NCBI GenBank assembly: GCA_016859345.1
Contig: CM029122.1
Coordinates: 7,890,575 to 7,954,574, forward strand
Direction: 5' to 3'
Source of the DNA: Istiophorus platypterus
Taxonomy: Eukaryota > Chordata > Actinopteri > Istiophoriformes > Istiophoridae
DNA: 64,000 bases
Shown: one piece after another, positions 12,401 through 22,257 of the stretch
Layout: every line of letters starts with the position of its first letter
Numbering within the stretch: position 1 is the first letter of the stretch
The notes under the pieces: generated by a model
The model's input: only the letters and a program-made list of their open reading frames with translations
The model's database searches: none
What the model was told of the DNA's origin: nothing
Translations under genes and position numbers: made by a program

Positions 12401-13658
12401 TATTGTTAACCTAGTTTTATGACTATAGGTGGAGCTCTCCGACCTTAATCCATATGCTTTATGGAATTGCTTAATTTGTGGGTGCCATGTGGGTTGAGCT
12501 TCACATTGAAATTTCTTAAAACCCCTCGCCTCCCCCCTTAGAATTGTGGTTACAAAGTGTAACCTTCGTTACTGACTGTTTCACTCCTACGATTTTCTTC
12601 CCACTGTCATGTTGTCATGATGACACACCTGGTAAACAAACAAGGAAGCGATTATTTGGATATGTATTGGGAAAACAGAGGAAAACACTGTAATCACTGC
12701 GATTCTCCGGGGCTGCTGCTTTCTGTGGAAAAGCATGTGTGGGTTTGCTACTGCCGTTCAATAAATACCATGCACTGTACAGTGGGACCTACACAATATA
12801 ATCATTACGCAGGCATGGTGCACCTGCTTGGAGTAAACACCCCCCTCTGCAGCTGAGTGAAGTTTAAACGGCATGACTACGTTCACAGTTCTGCTGATGG
12901 GGGGCTCCGCTATAAAAGGCCAAGATAAGCAGAAACTAATCTTTCACATTCACATTTTAACCAATTCCAGCGACTGACTGCATGTCATCCTTTCCATTTT
13001 CATACATAAGTTCAAGTAAGAGTAAACTTTTTTTTCCAAAAAAAACAAACATTCTACAGCATTAGGTAACTAAGTTAAATACTCTTGATTTTAGAAAAAG
13101 CTAAAAAAAAATAATAATAATTACATTGACACACGACATAACACAGGTGGGTATGTGGGTTGTTTTATTTATGGCTACAAATAATTGCTCAGTAAAAGCT
13201 TTTGAAATATATAACCGTTGCTCTAGCCAAAATATCACTGAAGCCTCCTTTTGCAAACCCATGACCACGAAAGGTGACATTACATTGTTATAATACTTAT
13301 GAGCTAAGTTTCCAAATTAAAATATATGAATGTGCTTAAATGAAAAATAAGAAAAATGGCTATGCAATGTTAAATGAAGAAAAAAAAACAAGAAAGAAGA
13401 GGCAGACTTTTGCCTTATGAGTTGGCATACAGCAATATGACATTTGGCAACTAAGGCAGCACTAAAGAAAGTGCATGAAAAACTGCATGTGCAAACTAAA
13501 TGTATAGGCACTCCACTTTTCCACTTTTCCACTTTGTGCTCTTCAAAATGTTGTCTTTGTCAGCAAGACTCTGCACCTCGCTCTTCCTTCTTGCTCTCCA
13601 GACTACCCCACAATAAACAAGGAAAAAAAAAAACCCACAAAGCTGTGTGGAAACTCAC
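9494..13658 (-). other. itgbl1: itgbl1 intron 1
   Basis: A 4.2 kb intron between the signal-peptide exon and the first EGF exon. It carries a dispersed repeat at about 9915-10270 and an AT-rich segment at 11160-11310. No other exon was recognised. Exons 1 and 2 join directly in phase, so none is required. Confidence 0.8.
9915..10270. repeat. Dispersed teleost repeat copy
   Basis: The stretch has the wording GGTTAGGTTTAGGGAAAGAT, then TGGTTTGGGTTAAAATAA, and ends with CGTTGCCTAACGTCC and TTTGGCTGCCAGGGGTTGCT. I recognise this combination from a repeat found many times in percomorph genomes. Its class is uncertain; it is probably a non-autonomous element. The boundaries are approximate and no target-site duplication was established. 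Confidence 0.5.
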
Positions 13659-13750
13659 CTCACCGACTGTAACAAAGTGTCCTCCACGGCAGAGAGCAGA
13701 ATCAGAAACAACGGCGCTAACATGGACTGTACCAAAACCTCAGTGTGCAT
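13659..13750 (-). CDS. itgbl1: itgbl1 coding exon 1: signal peptide
   Basis: The exon reads from an ATG at 13750 for 30 codons plus two bases (AG) and ends at a consensus GTGAGT donor. Residues 10-20 are a hydrophobic core (MLAPLFLILLS) followed by small and acidic residues, as expected of a signal peptide. The AG overhang joins the C that opens exon 2 to give Ser31, so the phases match exactly. The ATG at 13750 has A at -3, whereas the in-frame Met10 (13723) has T there, so I prefer the first. The frame stays open upstream to about 14119, so a longer N-terminus is not formally excluded. The assignment rests on the signal peptide, donor, phase and position, because this end of ITGBL1 is poorly conserved in sequence. 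Confidence 0.75.
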
Positions 13751-15194
13751 GTTTAAATCCCACGGAAGCCTGAAGTAAAGTAGCTTGAAGGAATGTCCCA
13801 ATCTTTCTCTCCTTAAACAGACAGGACAGGAAGAGAGAGTGAGAGGGAGAAGAGGAAAGGAGAGAAGGAGAGAAAAAGAGCAGCAGGCTGGCCTGAACTG
13901 GCTCGATCCCTTCAGAGGCCGGCAGTCCTCTCCATACAAGTGCCTTTGATTAGTCCTGACTCTCAGACACAGTCCTGGGCAGGAGCCGGAGTGGGGAAAA
14001 CTGCCAAAATGAAAAGTTAAGTCACCAGTTTCAGATGTAATTAGAAGCAGACTGTTTCTTTTTTTGTTTTTTTTTTGGTTTTTTTGGGGGGTTTTTTGTA
14101 TCACTTTTTCCACCTTCATTTTCCAGATGGTCTCTCGACGGTGCTGTAGTTTTGTTTATATTCACTTTCGATGCTGTTAATAATAAAACACAAGAGCCAA
14201 AATCAATCCCTGCTCCTAACTGGCTCTTTTTCTCAGAAGACATCCTGACATGTCATAATAGGGAATGCAAATACAATGGCTGAATCCAATTTAGCTGCTT
14301 TGGGTTGAGGATCCTATGCTATTGTTGATGATTGCTCTCTGTCACTCTGTCACTGTCATGGATTACTGAGGCAATTGAATGGAAAAGTGACATTGTCAGT
14401 GTTATTAGTAAAATGTGTGTTATTCCTACAATGACAACACAAAATGTTTGCTTTGAAAAAGGCCCACATGTCACAGCAGCAAACAATGGAAAAGTATGCT
14501 CAAAGTAACATTGCAGGAATAATGATACAAATTTATACTCTGATCTGAAACTTGAGTGCAAAAATTTAATTCCCTTAAATCTCAAAAGTCTGTCTGCTAC
14601 CCAGTGACAATCGAGGCATTTACCATCCAATATGGACCAATGTTTGGACCAAGTTGGCTTTTAAAACAGCTGTGGTATCATAGGAGTAATGTGGAGTTTA
14701 TGTTGTCCATAAGCGATGCATGAAACGCTGTGTGAGTTGAGTTCCGAGGACCTGGTGTTGCGGATGACGGCTCACTGGGCTCTGTCAGTAGTATTAGTTC
14801 CACCTGCTATGAGATGTCAGAACGTCGGCTCTGAGAGAGTCCTAATAACTGACTGACATCACCTGATTCATTGATGCTTTTTATTACTGGGCTGGTACCT
14901 GAATGTCCTCCACCACCCCAACCTCCTCCCTATGTGCTAAGATGTAACTTTAATTTATGTGTTTGTTAATTAGTTCTTTCAGCAGAATCACTGTTGCTGC
15001 TCAGAATTTTTGATAGCGCCCTCGAAGAGCAGAGGCTTTTCTGAAAAATATGACTGTATACCCATTTGCTATAATTGGGCGATGACTTTACCAAAGTGTC
15101 TCTGGCTGAATTAGTGTATTTGGCAGCATTAAATGAGTTTTATTCCATTTCAAATAAATTACACTGGTAAAGTGTATTGGGAAGGTTGAGTAGC

Positions 15195-15960
15195 AAAGCT
15201 CAAAATTAATTGAGGTGCCGTCAGAACAGCTTCAGTGCTCCTTGGCATTGATTCTACAAGTCTCTGGAACTCCACTGGAGAGACGGACAGCATTTTTCCA
15301 AAAGCCATACCCTCTTATAAGGTGTTTCATTGTAGGTGGTGGAAAGCACCTTCTGACAAAATCTCAAATAAGTGTTCAATTGGGTTTAGATCTGGTGACT
15401 ATGAAGGCCATTTTCATGCTCATCAAACTTTTCAGTGACCCCTCGTTCCATATGGATGGGGGGGGGCACCGTCATCCTGGAAGAGATATCTCCCATCAGG
15501 ATAGAAATGTTTAATCACAGGATAAAGTTGATCACCCAGAACAACTTTAGATCGATTTGCAGTGACCCTTCCCTCTAAGGGGACAAGTGGACCCAAACCA
15601 TGCCTCTACTGTGGATGCCACACATGCACTAACCCACTTGTTGAGAAAATAGTGAAATATGACTCATCTGACTATATCACTTTTTCCCCATATATTTTGT
15701 AGACCTGTGTGTATGGTTTTCACATCACTGAATTCTCCAGTGTGCATTCATCTTTGTAATGAGGGCTTTATGTGCTGCAACCGTACTATAACACCCCTCT
15801 CTGTGTAACTGTCGACGGATTCTTCTCACTGACACAGTCTGATCAGGTCCGGCTCTGACATCCTCACTCACCTGAAAAAGAGTCTCTCTCCCGTTTTTCC
15901 TCAGGAGCATTCTGGTCATCCCACGGGTGCTGTCGACCACAATTTCCAACCTTATATTTA
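15195..15960 (-). pseudogene. Decayed Tc1/mariner transposase
   Basis: Reading the minus strand across several frames gives an N-terminal helix-turn-helix piece (RRIRRQLHREGCYS, then HKALITK) at about 15790-15890. The typical Tc1 C-terminal motif SPDLNPIEHL follows at about 15370-15400, preceded by KWPS and a stop codon, and then LVESMP at about 15230. These are in the correct order for a Tc1-type DDE transposase (normally about 340 residues). Stops and frameshifts show that it is inactive. It has inserted between two divergent genes. Terminal inverted repeats were not identified, so the ends are approximate. Confidence 0.85.
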
Positions 15961-16611
15961 CAGATTAAATACTGTTTTTCCATATCAGTTTCATACAAAT
16001 TTCGATCGATTTTCATATCAATTTCGTAAAATGTAGTTGCTCTCCCCACACAATTGAAACTTGCTTTCATTGTTAATTCTTCAGCTTGTTTTAATTGTTT
16101 ACGGCTGTTTTAAAACTGGGTTTAATAGTGTCATTTCTTCACTGTCAAAACTGTGCTTTGAATCACATCCACTCGGAATCGATTTCATATTTTTTAAGCC
16201 GTTCAGCATAAATAAAAGGTTCATTGTTAGGATATGACATATAAGCCTATATGCAGACAACTATAAGCTCATTTTGTACGCTGGCAGCATTTAATTTGCC
16301 CAGACCAAAGGGAGGAACGGCCTACGTCAACCACACACAGCAGGCGGATGTGTGTGGTTGCACTTTTCACCACACAGGGACTCTACGCTGCTCCAAGTTG
16401 ACCTGACAACACTGTGCTCAAATCAATAATATATGGAAGCTTCCGCCGCAGGCACTCAGGAAAAAAAAAAAAAAAAAAAAGAAAGTTTGTATTCCTTGTC
16501 TTTGTTTCCAGGGAACTAAAACAACAACACCGACAATTTAAGAAATAAATGAAACATTTACAGATTAACATTCAGTTCCTGATTAATGATACGGAGGAAG
16601 TGAAATTTGAA

Positions 16612-16713
16612 GAGAGAGAGAGAGAGAGAGAAGGGGAGAAAGAGAGAAAGAGAGAGAGAAAGAGAGAGAAAGAGAGAAAGAGAGAAAGAGCAGGAGAAAG
16701 AGAGAGAGAAAGG

Positions 16714-16765
<52 letters not shown>
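16612..16765. repeat. GA/GAAA polypurine tract
   Basis: About 150 bases of nearly pure purine on the plus strand (AGAG with AAAG interruptions), ending in a run of more than 15 perfect GA units. It lies about 220 bases upstream of the CpG island at the nalcn 5' end. Confidence 0.97.
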
Positions 16766-16767
<2 letters not shown>

Positions 16768-16923
16768 AAGGAATAAATTACTTTTTTTTTTCCTCCCTGG
16801 GACATTTTGGTCACAATCAAGCCAAATTGTATCATGATAATAATAATAATAATAAAAAAACCTATAATAAATGAAAATAATTGAAATAAATGTATTTGGG
16901 AGACTGTTGTGATGCCTCAACCT

Positions 16924-16963
16924 GGGGGGGGGGGGGGGGGGTGAGTGGTGGTGGGGGGGGGGG
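16924..16963. repeat. G-runs upstream of the CpG island
   Basis: Two uninterrupted G-runs (18 and 11 bases) separated by GTG-rich sequence, just before the CpG island. The sequence could form a G-quadruplex. The run lengths may be assembly-sensitive. Confidence 0.9.
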
Positions 16964-17093
16964 TGGACTCAGAGTGTTGCCATGGAGACGGCGGCGCGCC
17001 TCCGCCGCATGCGCCGCTTCTGCGGATGCGATCTCAACCCGCGCGCTCCCGAACTCTCCCGCACGATCCCGCCAGACCCCGGAAAAAAAAAAA

Positions 17094-17145
17094 TAGAAGA
17101 AGAAGAAGAGGAGGAAGAAGAAGAGGAAGAAGAGGAGGAAGAGCC
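17094..17145. repeat. GAAGAAGAG polypurine stretch
   Basis: An AGAAGAAGAAGAGGAGGAAG-type purine stretch of about 50 bases within the putative nalcn first exon or proximal promoter. Confidence 0.85.
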
Positions 17146-17202
17146 CAGCTGATGTCATGGACGGGACGACACACGACGGATAAAGGGAAAATCCTCCTCC
17201 TT
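17100..17202 (+). other. nalcn: Putative non-coding exon 1 of nalcn (3' part)
   Basis: A strong donor, TCCTT|GTAAGTGA, follows 17202 inside the CpG island, on the same strand as nalcn. The first coding exon has a splice acceptor upstream of its ATG, so a non-coding exon upstream is required. This donor is the best candidate I see. The left boundary is arbitrary because the transcription start is unknown. Confidence 0.4.
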
Positions 17203-17752
17203 GTAAGTGACTCAGCGCCTTTCTCCTTTATCCGCCTGCGTAAAGCCGGCGTCCAGCTGCGGCCGACGCTCGGCGCCGCTGCGCGCCGGCGGCCTCCCGA
17301 CGACGGGCCAGGAAGTGGAGGGACTGTCATCCTCCGTCGCAGGCCTCGGTCAAACATCTGTCGCGTATTTGCCACAGCATCACGCGTCCGCGTTGCCACC
17401 TCACGTATCAGCTCCGTGCGGGACCTAATCTCGCCCGCGTTTTTCTGAACGCTCCGTGTTTTAGCTCGGTTTTGGTCTTCTTTTTGCCCAACGTAGCGCC
17501 TTAGCTCTCAGTGGTTTCCATAGTAACCTTGGCTCCGTCGATGACATTCATTCATTCAGGTTTTCATGGATGCGCGTTTCTCGCCCGGTTGTGCGCAGAG
17601 CTTTGCCATGTGTTGTTAACGAAGGTGACCGGTTTTCCCGAAATGGTTTTCACAGGATTTCACAGGTGCCCGTTGAAGCCTGCGAGGCCATAGTGGTTCA
17701 GCCACAGTAGGGCCCTCAAATATCCTAACTGCTCCAGGTAATTGGTTTTTGT

Positions 17753-17803
17753 TTTTGTTTTTTTGTTTTGTTTTGTTTTGTTTTGTTTTGTTTTGTTTTG
17801 TTT
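17753..17803. repeat. (TTTTG)n microsatellite
   Basis: About nine TTTTG units, the last seven perfect, in nalcn intron 1. Confidence 0.95.
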
Positions 17804-18132
17804 TACCAAAACGACCAAGGTTGGTTTGAATTTATGTCAAGGCAGCAGATCTGAAAATCTTTCTGAGATTTACATTACAACACTTGCAACTAACAGTGTT
17901 TTGAAATTCTGAATAAAAGTTGGATTTTGGTACTGCTGGTAATGCTGAATGCTTTTAAACAACATTCTAGCATGCAAATTAAAATGACCAATTAATGATT
18001 ATATTAATTAACTGCTATTGTTGTTTATGACTGCAGTAATTGAATGAAATGCACGGTGGCTCTGACAAAAACATGGCTCGTTTCCTCTTCTTGAATAGTA
18101 AAGAGTCAAGGCTGGATGGTATTGACATGAAA

Positions 18133-18179
18133 TATTAGGTTAAACATTGCGATTAAAAATCGCAATGTTTAACCTAATA
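18133..18179. repeat. Perfect 22-base inverted repeat with AAA loop
   Basis: The arms at 18133-18154 and 18158-18179 are exact reverse complements (TATTAGGTTAAACATTGCGATT on the left, as two pieces), separated by AAA. The transcript could fold into a near loop-less hairpin. The function is unknown. Confidence 0.95.
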
Positions 18180-21100
18180 CTTAAGACCCAGAAATGTGTG
18201 CTTGTTTTTTAGCATGCATCAAATGACGAATGGTCTAATGCATAATGTTAAAGTTGTCACTCATAGAAACACTCTCAGAGAATTATCACCTGAGTCGTCA
18301 TTAGCCCTCAGCTCTATGTAGCATTTTAGTGTCTTTCAGGTAGCTGATGTGGTTTTATAACCCACAGCTTTACTGTTTAGGTTCATTCTCATTGCTTTCA
18401 TCACGGTCAATTTCAGATGCAGCAGGCAGGTGCTTTCAGTAGAAGGGCTCAGATAAACCCACTAAATGCTACCTGCCCAGCACCAAGCGGCAGAGATGGC
18501 AAGTTTGTTCCAAACGGCACTGACCGTATTAAGTTTATATGGTGAATGTGTTCAGTGTTTACAAACACTTGTCTATTTACACGTAAAAGCACACATGGAG
18601 CAACGTTAGCATTCATTTGGAGTCATATCTCAGGCCACCATGAATATACTGTAAACCCAATATTCACATTTATTTTAGCCCTTTCTTGGTCTCCACCAAG
18701 TCCTGAAGGGAATATCTGGCTTTTTGATTCTTTAGCTATTAAATGCTGATAAATGATCTTCCTGCTGCTACTGCATCTGTGGGCCGTAAAACCAAAACGA
18801 CAGAGAAAAAGACACCAAAGTTTAAAGAGCGGTATCTATGTGCTTTTTACCACAAGAGGCAAGTTTATGTAAAAATATCGGTTGATGGAGCATTAAATTA
18901 AATCAAAGTTGGAAAGGAAAAGCTAGGTTAATGTTAATTTGGTCACCGTTTAACTACCCCAAGTGCATATTTACCTGGGAAATGTCTTGATACTTTTCAT
19001 AAACCTTGGCAAAGTGCACCTATTTGATGCCAGTTTGTATGAACACCTATATCTCACTCTGGGTGAGATCTGTGGTGGAGAGTTAAAGAACTGCACAAAT
19101 GTCCTGCCCACATCTACCAAACTTTCACTTGTCTGTTGTTACTAAGATGATACTTCCAAAGAGCCCTCTCTAAGAAATAAAACTTTAGCATAGAAAGTTT
19201 GTAGCCTCCAACAAATACTCACAGTTACAATTAATCCACCCTGTGATCGCATCCTGTCTGTGAGGAACATATCCTTTCTCCAAATGGAAAAGTAATTGCA
19301 GAGTTTGCAACCTATACTCCCACATAATAGCACTTAGACCCTGTAATTTTGTTTTCACTCTTCCTCATCTCTCCATCTGCATATGTTAAGTGTAGCAATT
19401 ACACTAGGAAATTGCTTCTAACTACATGGGATTTATCGGAAGGACAGTTTCTTTTCTTGGTAAGAGAATAAAAGGAAACAAGGGTGATACAGTTACTTTG
19501 TTCTGTCTGCATTCCCATCCTAACTAAGTGTTTTTAGTGACTTTATACTTTTAAAAAGGTGTGCAAAGTTTTGCGTCACTGAGGTATTTGTGAAATGTCA
19601 CTTTCAAACAATCTCTGTATTGTTTGATTTCAGTTTCTTTTTCAATTTATTATTTCGTCTGTTGTGAACAAGGACTATTCATTGTAACTGTAGATAAAAA
19701 TTTTTAAACTTATTGGATTCACTCTGTGATATTTGCAAATTTCATTGATGGGAACACATAAAATTAAATCACAAACCTTTCTCAGATTTTTGTGTATGTG
19801 GTGATTGTACTAAAATGAGTGGAGACATCTGCAAATTGAATCTATTATTTATAGTAGTTTCATTTTTCCCCTTTTCACCACACTATCTCACATTATTGAA
19901 TTATATTTCATTGTTGTTTTACTTGAATGATTGGTTATCCCAAATTACAAAACAATCATTTTCTTACATACCTATCTAGCCATGCATATAGTTTTAGATG
20001 AATCTGCTGAGGTTATCTGTGTCTGAGATTTTGCCTGTTTATATAAGGAAGCTGAATGGAAATAAGGTTGTGGCGCTCACAGCACTGAAAAATGATATTT
20101 ATTTATTTTTTTTTTAACAGAAACATCTCTTTGATACTCTGGGAAAGAAATATTACCTTAAATATTTTAATTGAAACTACTCTCTCGCAGTGTGATATGT
20201 TGAATATCTAGTGTAATAGGGGCACTGTCATTAACATTGTCATTCAAGCGTCATAAGAGCACAGCAGATGAAATTGCGTACACTGTCATTGTATTTGAGT
20301 GGCATCAGGGATCTCAGATACAGCAATCTCAAAGTCTCGACAAGTATAACCAGAACTATCTGCATGGCTACTTGCCACTGGAGGGAACAGAGAAAATATG
20401 TTTTTATGTAAGTTGGATGGATCACATTAATTGCATAGATATGTTTTGACCCTGCACCTTGCAGCACTTGTTAATATGTTCTCTGACCCCTCTTTACTGC
20501 TCTTATGACTGCCCCCATTCACTGACTGCTGCCACAGGACCTCCAGGCCTTTAGGACATTCTCCTTTTTGCGTCTCTAGTCTCTCTCTCTGGTTGGTCTC
20601 TCCACCCCTCTGTGACCTGGGGATGAACGCACCAATGAGGAGCCTCACAGTGAGTCCCCTGGCCCTGCTCCACCCCATCTTCTTCTTCCACAACACCTCA
20701 GTCACTCACTCACCCACAGAGTGTGTCGCATATATGCCTTGATGTCAGACGTGGTGGGCATTCCTGTCTCTATGAGCGTACTGTAGATGTGAGTAGCGTA
20801 CTGTACACCATATAAGCCATAATGTTGACTAACTGTTGTGTGTTATTTACAGGGTATGCCTGATCGCATGTTATGTGCAGTGCTGGAGCAATTTCAGCTT
20901 TACTTTTCCCTTTGGTATGTGCGCTTTGTCTCCATTCAGAGTGTCATTTCTTCTTGTGTTCTTAAGTTGAAGCGGCGCATACAGTTTTCTTTTTCTGCAT
21001 ACACACATGCACACAAACATACAAATGAGCAGGGACATTCACAACTTAACGCCAACTCACACTGTACAGCAGGTTACACAGCTTAATCTACTGGCGCGTC

Positions 21101-21718
21101 GGTGTTCAGTATAATGAAGATCATGTATGATCTTTTCAACTGGTAAGTCACTGGAGCTGTTCCAATGTGAATACACTTGTCCTGTGTTCCATGTGTGCTA
21201 CGTTGTGTATCACGATGGCCATTCAACAATGCAACACATGTTTAATTTTAAAATACACACCTCTGTTCTGGCAAATTCAAGTCAGGGTAGTTTACTTTGC
21301 AGAATACGGATCACAATAAACTAAAGCTTAATGTTACATGTAATTACATCCAAAAGCCACTATTGATGCACAGCTTATATATTATTTTACTACTATATTT
21401 CCATATTGTTTAACCTAATATTTGTAAAGTTTTCAATTTTTTTAATAAGTGTACTGACATTTCAGAGTTACTTAATGTTGACGTGGTGGCAATATATGGC
21501 AAGATAAACTGCCTCGCCTCTGAGCTGCAATAAGTACATATTAAATTTGTGTATTTAGTTTATAATCCACATGATTGGATAAAAGGTGGTACTGCCACTG
21601 CCCAGACTTGGATGCAGCCAGAGTGTTTCACCTGTTCCTCATTTAGTTTTGGTCACTGTGTCGCCCGCTTCCCTCTCTCTGTCAGATCCACTCTCTGTAT
21701 AGCACGGCAAGCCCAAGC

Positions 21719-21826
21719 ATGCTGAAGAGGAAACAGAGCTCACGGGTCGAGGCCCAGCCCATGACTGACTTCGGGCCGGATGAGACCCTCGCAGACAGTG
21801 CTGACATCTTCTGGATCAACAAACCA
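21719..21826 (+). CDS. nalcn: nalcn coding exon 1 (residues 1-36)
   Basis: The ATG at 21719 opens MLKRKQSSRVEAQPMTDFGP, matching the vertebrate NALCN N-terminus apart from a few conservative changes. This is the cytoplasmic segment before domain I S1. The exon ends INKP at a GTATGT donor in phase 0. The exon starts upstream as 5' UTR. Candidate acceptors are CTCTCTCTGTCAG (exon from 21686) and CTCTCTGTATAG (exon from 21703); the first has the better pyrimidine tract. Confidence 0.96.
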
Positions 21827-22074
21827 GTATGTGGACTTACTTTGCATGTTTGCCCGAGTTATCTTACCATATTAAACCCTGTGCTGTCATCTCTGTTCCA
21901 TTCATGTCCAATATTTTAGTTACTTTAGTACTAAGTCCCATTTGTCAATGTATATCCCTTTCAAATTTTGTTTGAAAGATCAGGCAAGAAAATCCAAAAG
22001 CTGGAGAGCAAAGACTATAACAAAATATTTTTGCACAACTTGTCATTCTTTCTTCTTTTTCCCTCTTTCTGCAG

Positions 22075-22257
22075 TGGGTGCACTCCCTGCTGCGGGCCTG
22101 TGCCATTATCAGTGTCATCTCCGTGTGTATGAACACCCCCAAGACATTTGAGCATTACCCTCCACTGCAGTATGTGACATTCACGCTGGACACACTGCTC
22201 ATGTTCCTCTACACCGCTGAGATGATCGCCAAGATGCACATCAGAGGAATCATCAAG
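22075..22257 (+). CDS. nalcn: nalcn coding exon 2: domain I S1-S2 (residues 37-97)
   Basis: The acceptor is CCCTCTTTCTGCAG and the donor is GTACCT; 61 codons in phase 0. WVHSLLRACAIISVISVCMN is transmembrane S1. The segment from YVTFTLDTLLMF to EMIAKM is S2. The sequence is nearly identical to human NALCN. Confidence 0.97.

Larger units (their letters stand above)
1..13750 (-). other. itgbl1: itgbl1 gene (integrin beta-like 1), 5' part: exons 1-4 and introns
   Basis: Four exons on the minus strand join in phase into one cysteine-rich reading frame. It begins with a signal peptide and continues as integrin-type EGF modules with CxCGxCxC cores. The order and spacing of modules fit vertebrate ITGBL1, an extracellular protein of about ten such repeats and roughly 490 residues in human (from memory). 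About 188 residues are encoded here; the remaining repeats lie beyond base 1. The gene is divergent from nalcn, the same neighbourhood as in human, which supports the identification. The 5' UTR and promoter must lie above 13750 but their limits cannot be fixed from sequence alone. Confidence 0.9.
13751..16980. other. Divergent intergenic region between itgbl1 and nalcn
   Basis: About 3.2 kb separate the itgbl1 start codon from the CpG island ahead of nalcn. The itgbl1 5' UTR and promoter should lie at its left end, where a GA-rich stretch occurs at about 13832-13882. A dead Tc1/mariner copy occupies 15195-15960, a 20-base poly-A lies at about 16461-16480, and the GA tract and G-runs lie at 16612-16963. 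No other gene was seen. Confidence 0.7.
16981..17620 (+). promoter_or_regulatory. nalcn: CpG island, probable nalcn promoter region
   Basis: The stretch is rich in CpG, for example GGCGGCGCGCC at about 16989 and many CG dinucleotides through 17460. The flanks have very few. It lies upstream of the nalcn coding exons and contains a consensus splice donor on the plus strand (GTAAGT at 17203). Vertebrate neuronal genes commonly start in such islands. The transcription start itself cannot be placed from sequence. Confidence 0.65.
17203..21685 (+). other. nalcn: nalcn intron 1 (putative)
   Basis: Sequence between the putative exon 1 donor and the exon 2 acceptor. It contains a (TTTTG)n tract at 17753-17803, a perfect 22-base inverted repeat at 18133-18179, and otherwise AT-rich unique-looking sequence. 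An additional 5' UTR exon could be present, but none can be shown. Confidence 0.5.

Noticed and set aside
16558..16920. Ser-Leu and Arg-Glu repeat frames on both strands
   Set aside because: They come from the GA polypurine tract.
16945..17448. 167-codon frame in the CpG island, and a 121-codon frame opposite
   Set aside because: GC-rich sequence has few stops. Composition is low-complexity (Arg, Pro, Gly), and the region fits a promoter and 5' UTR instead.
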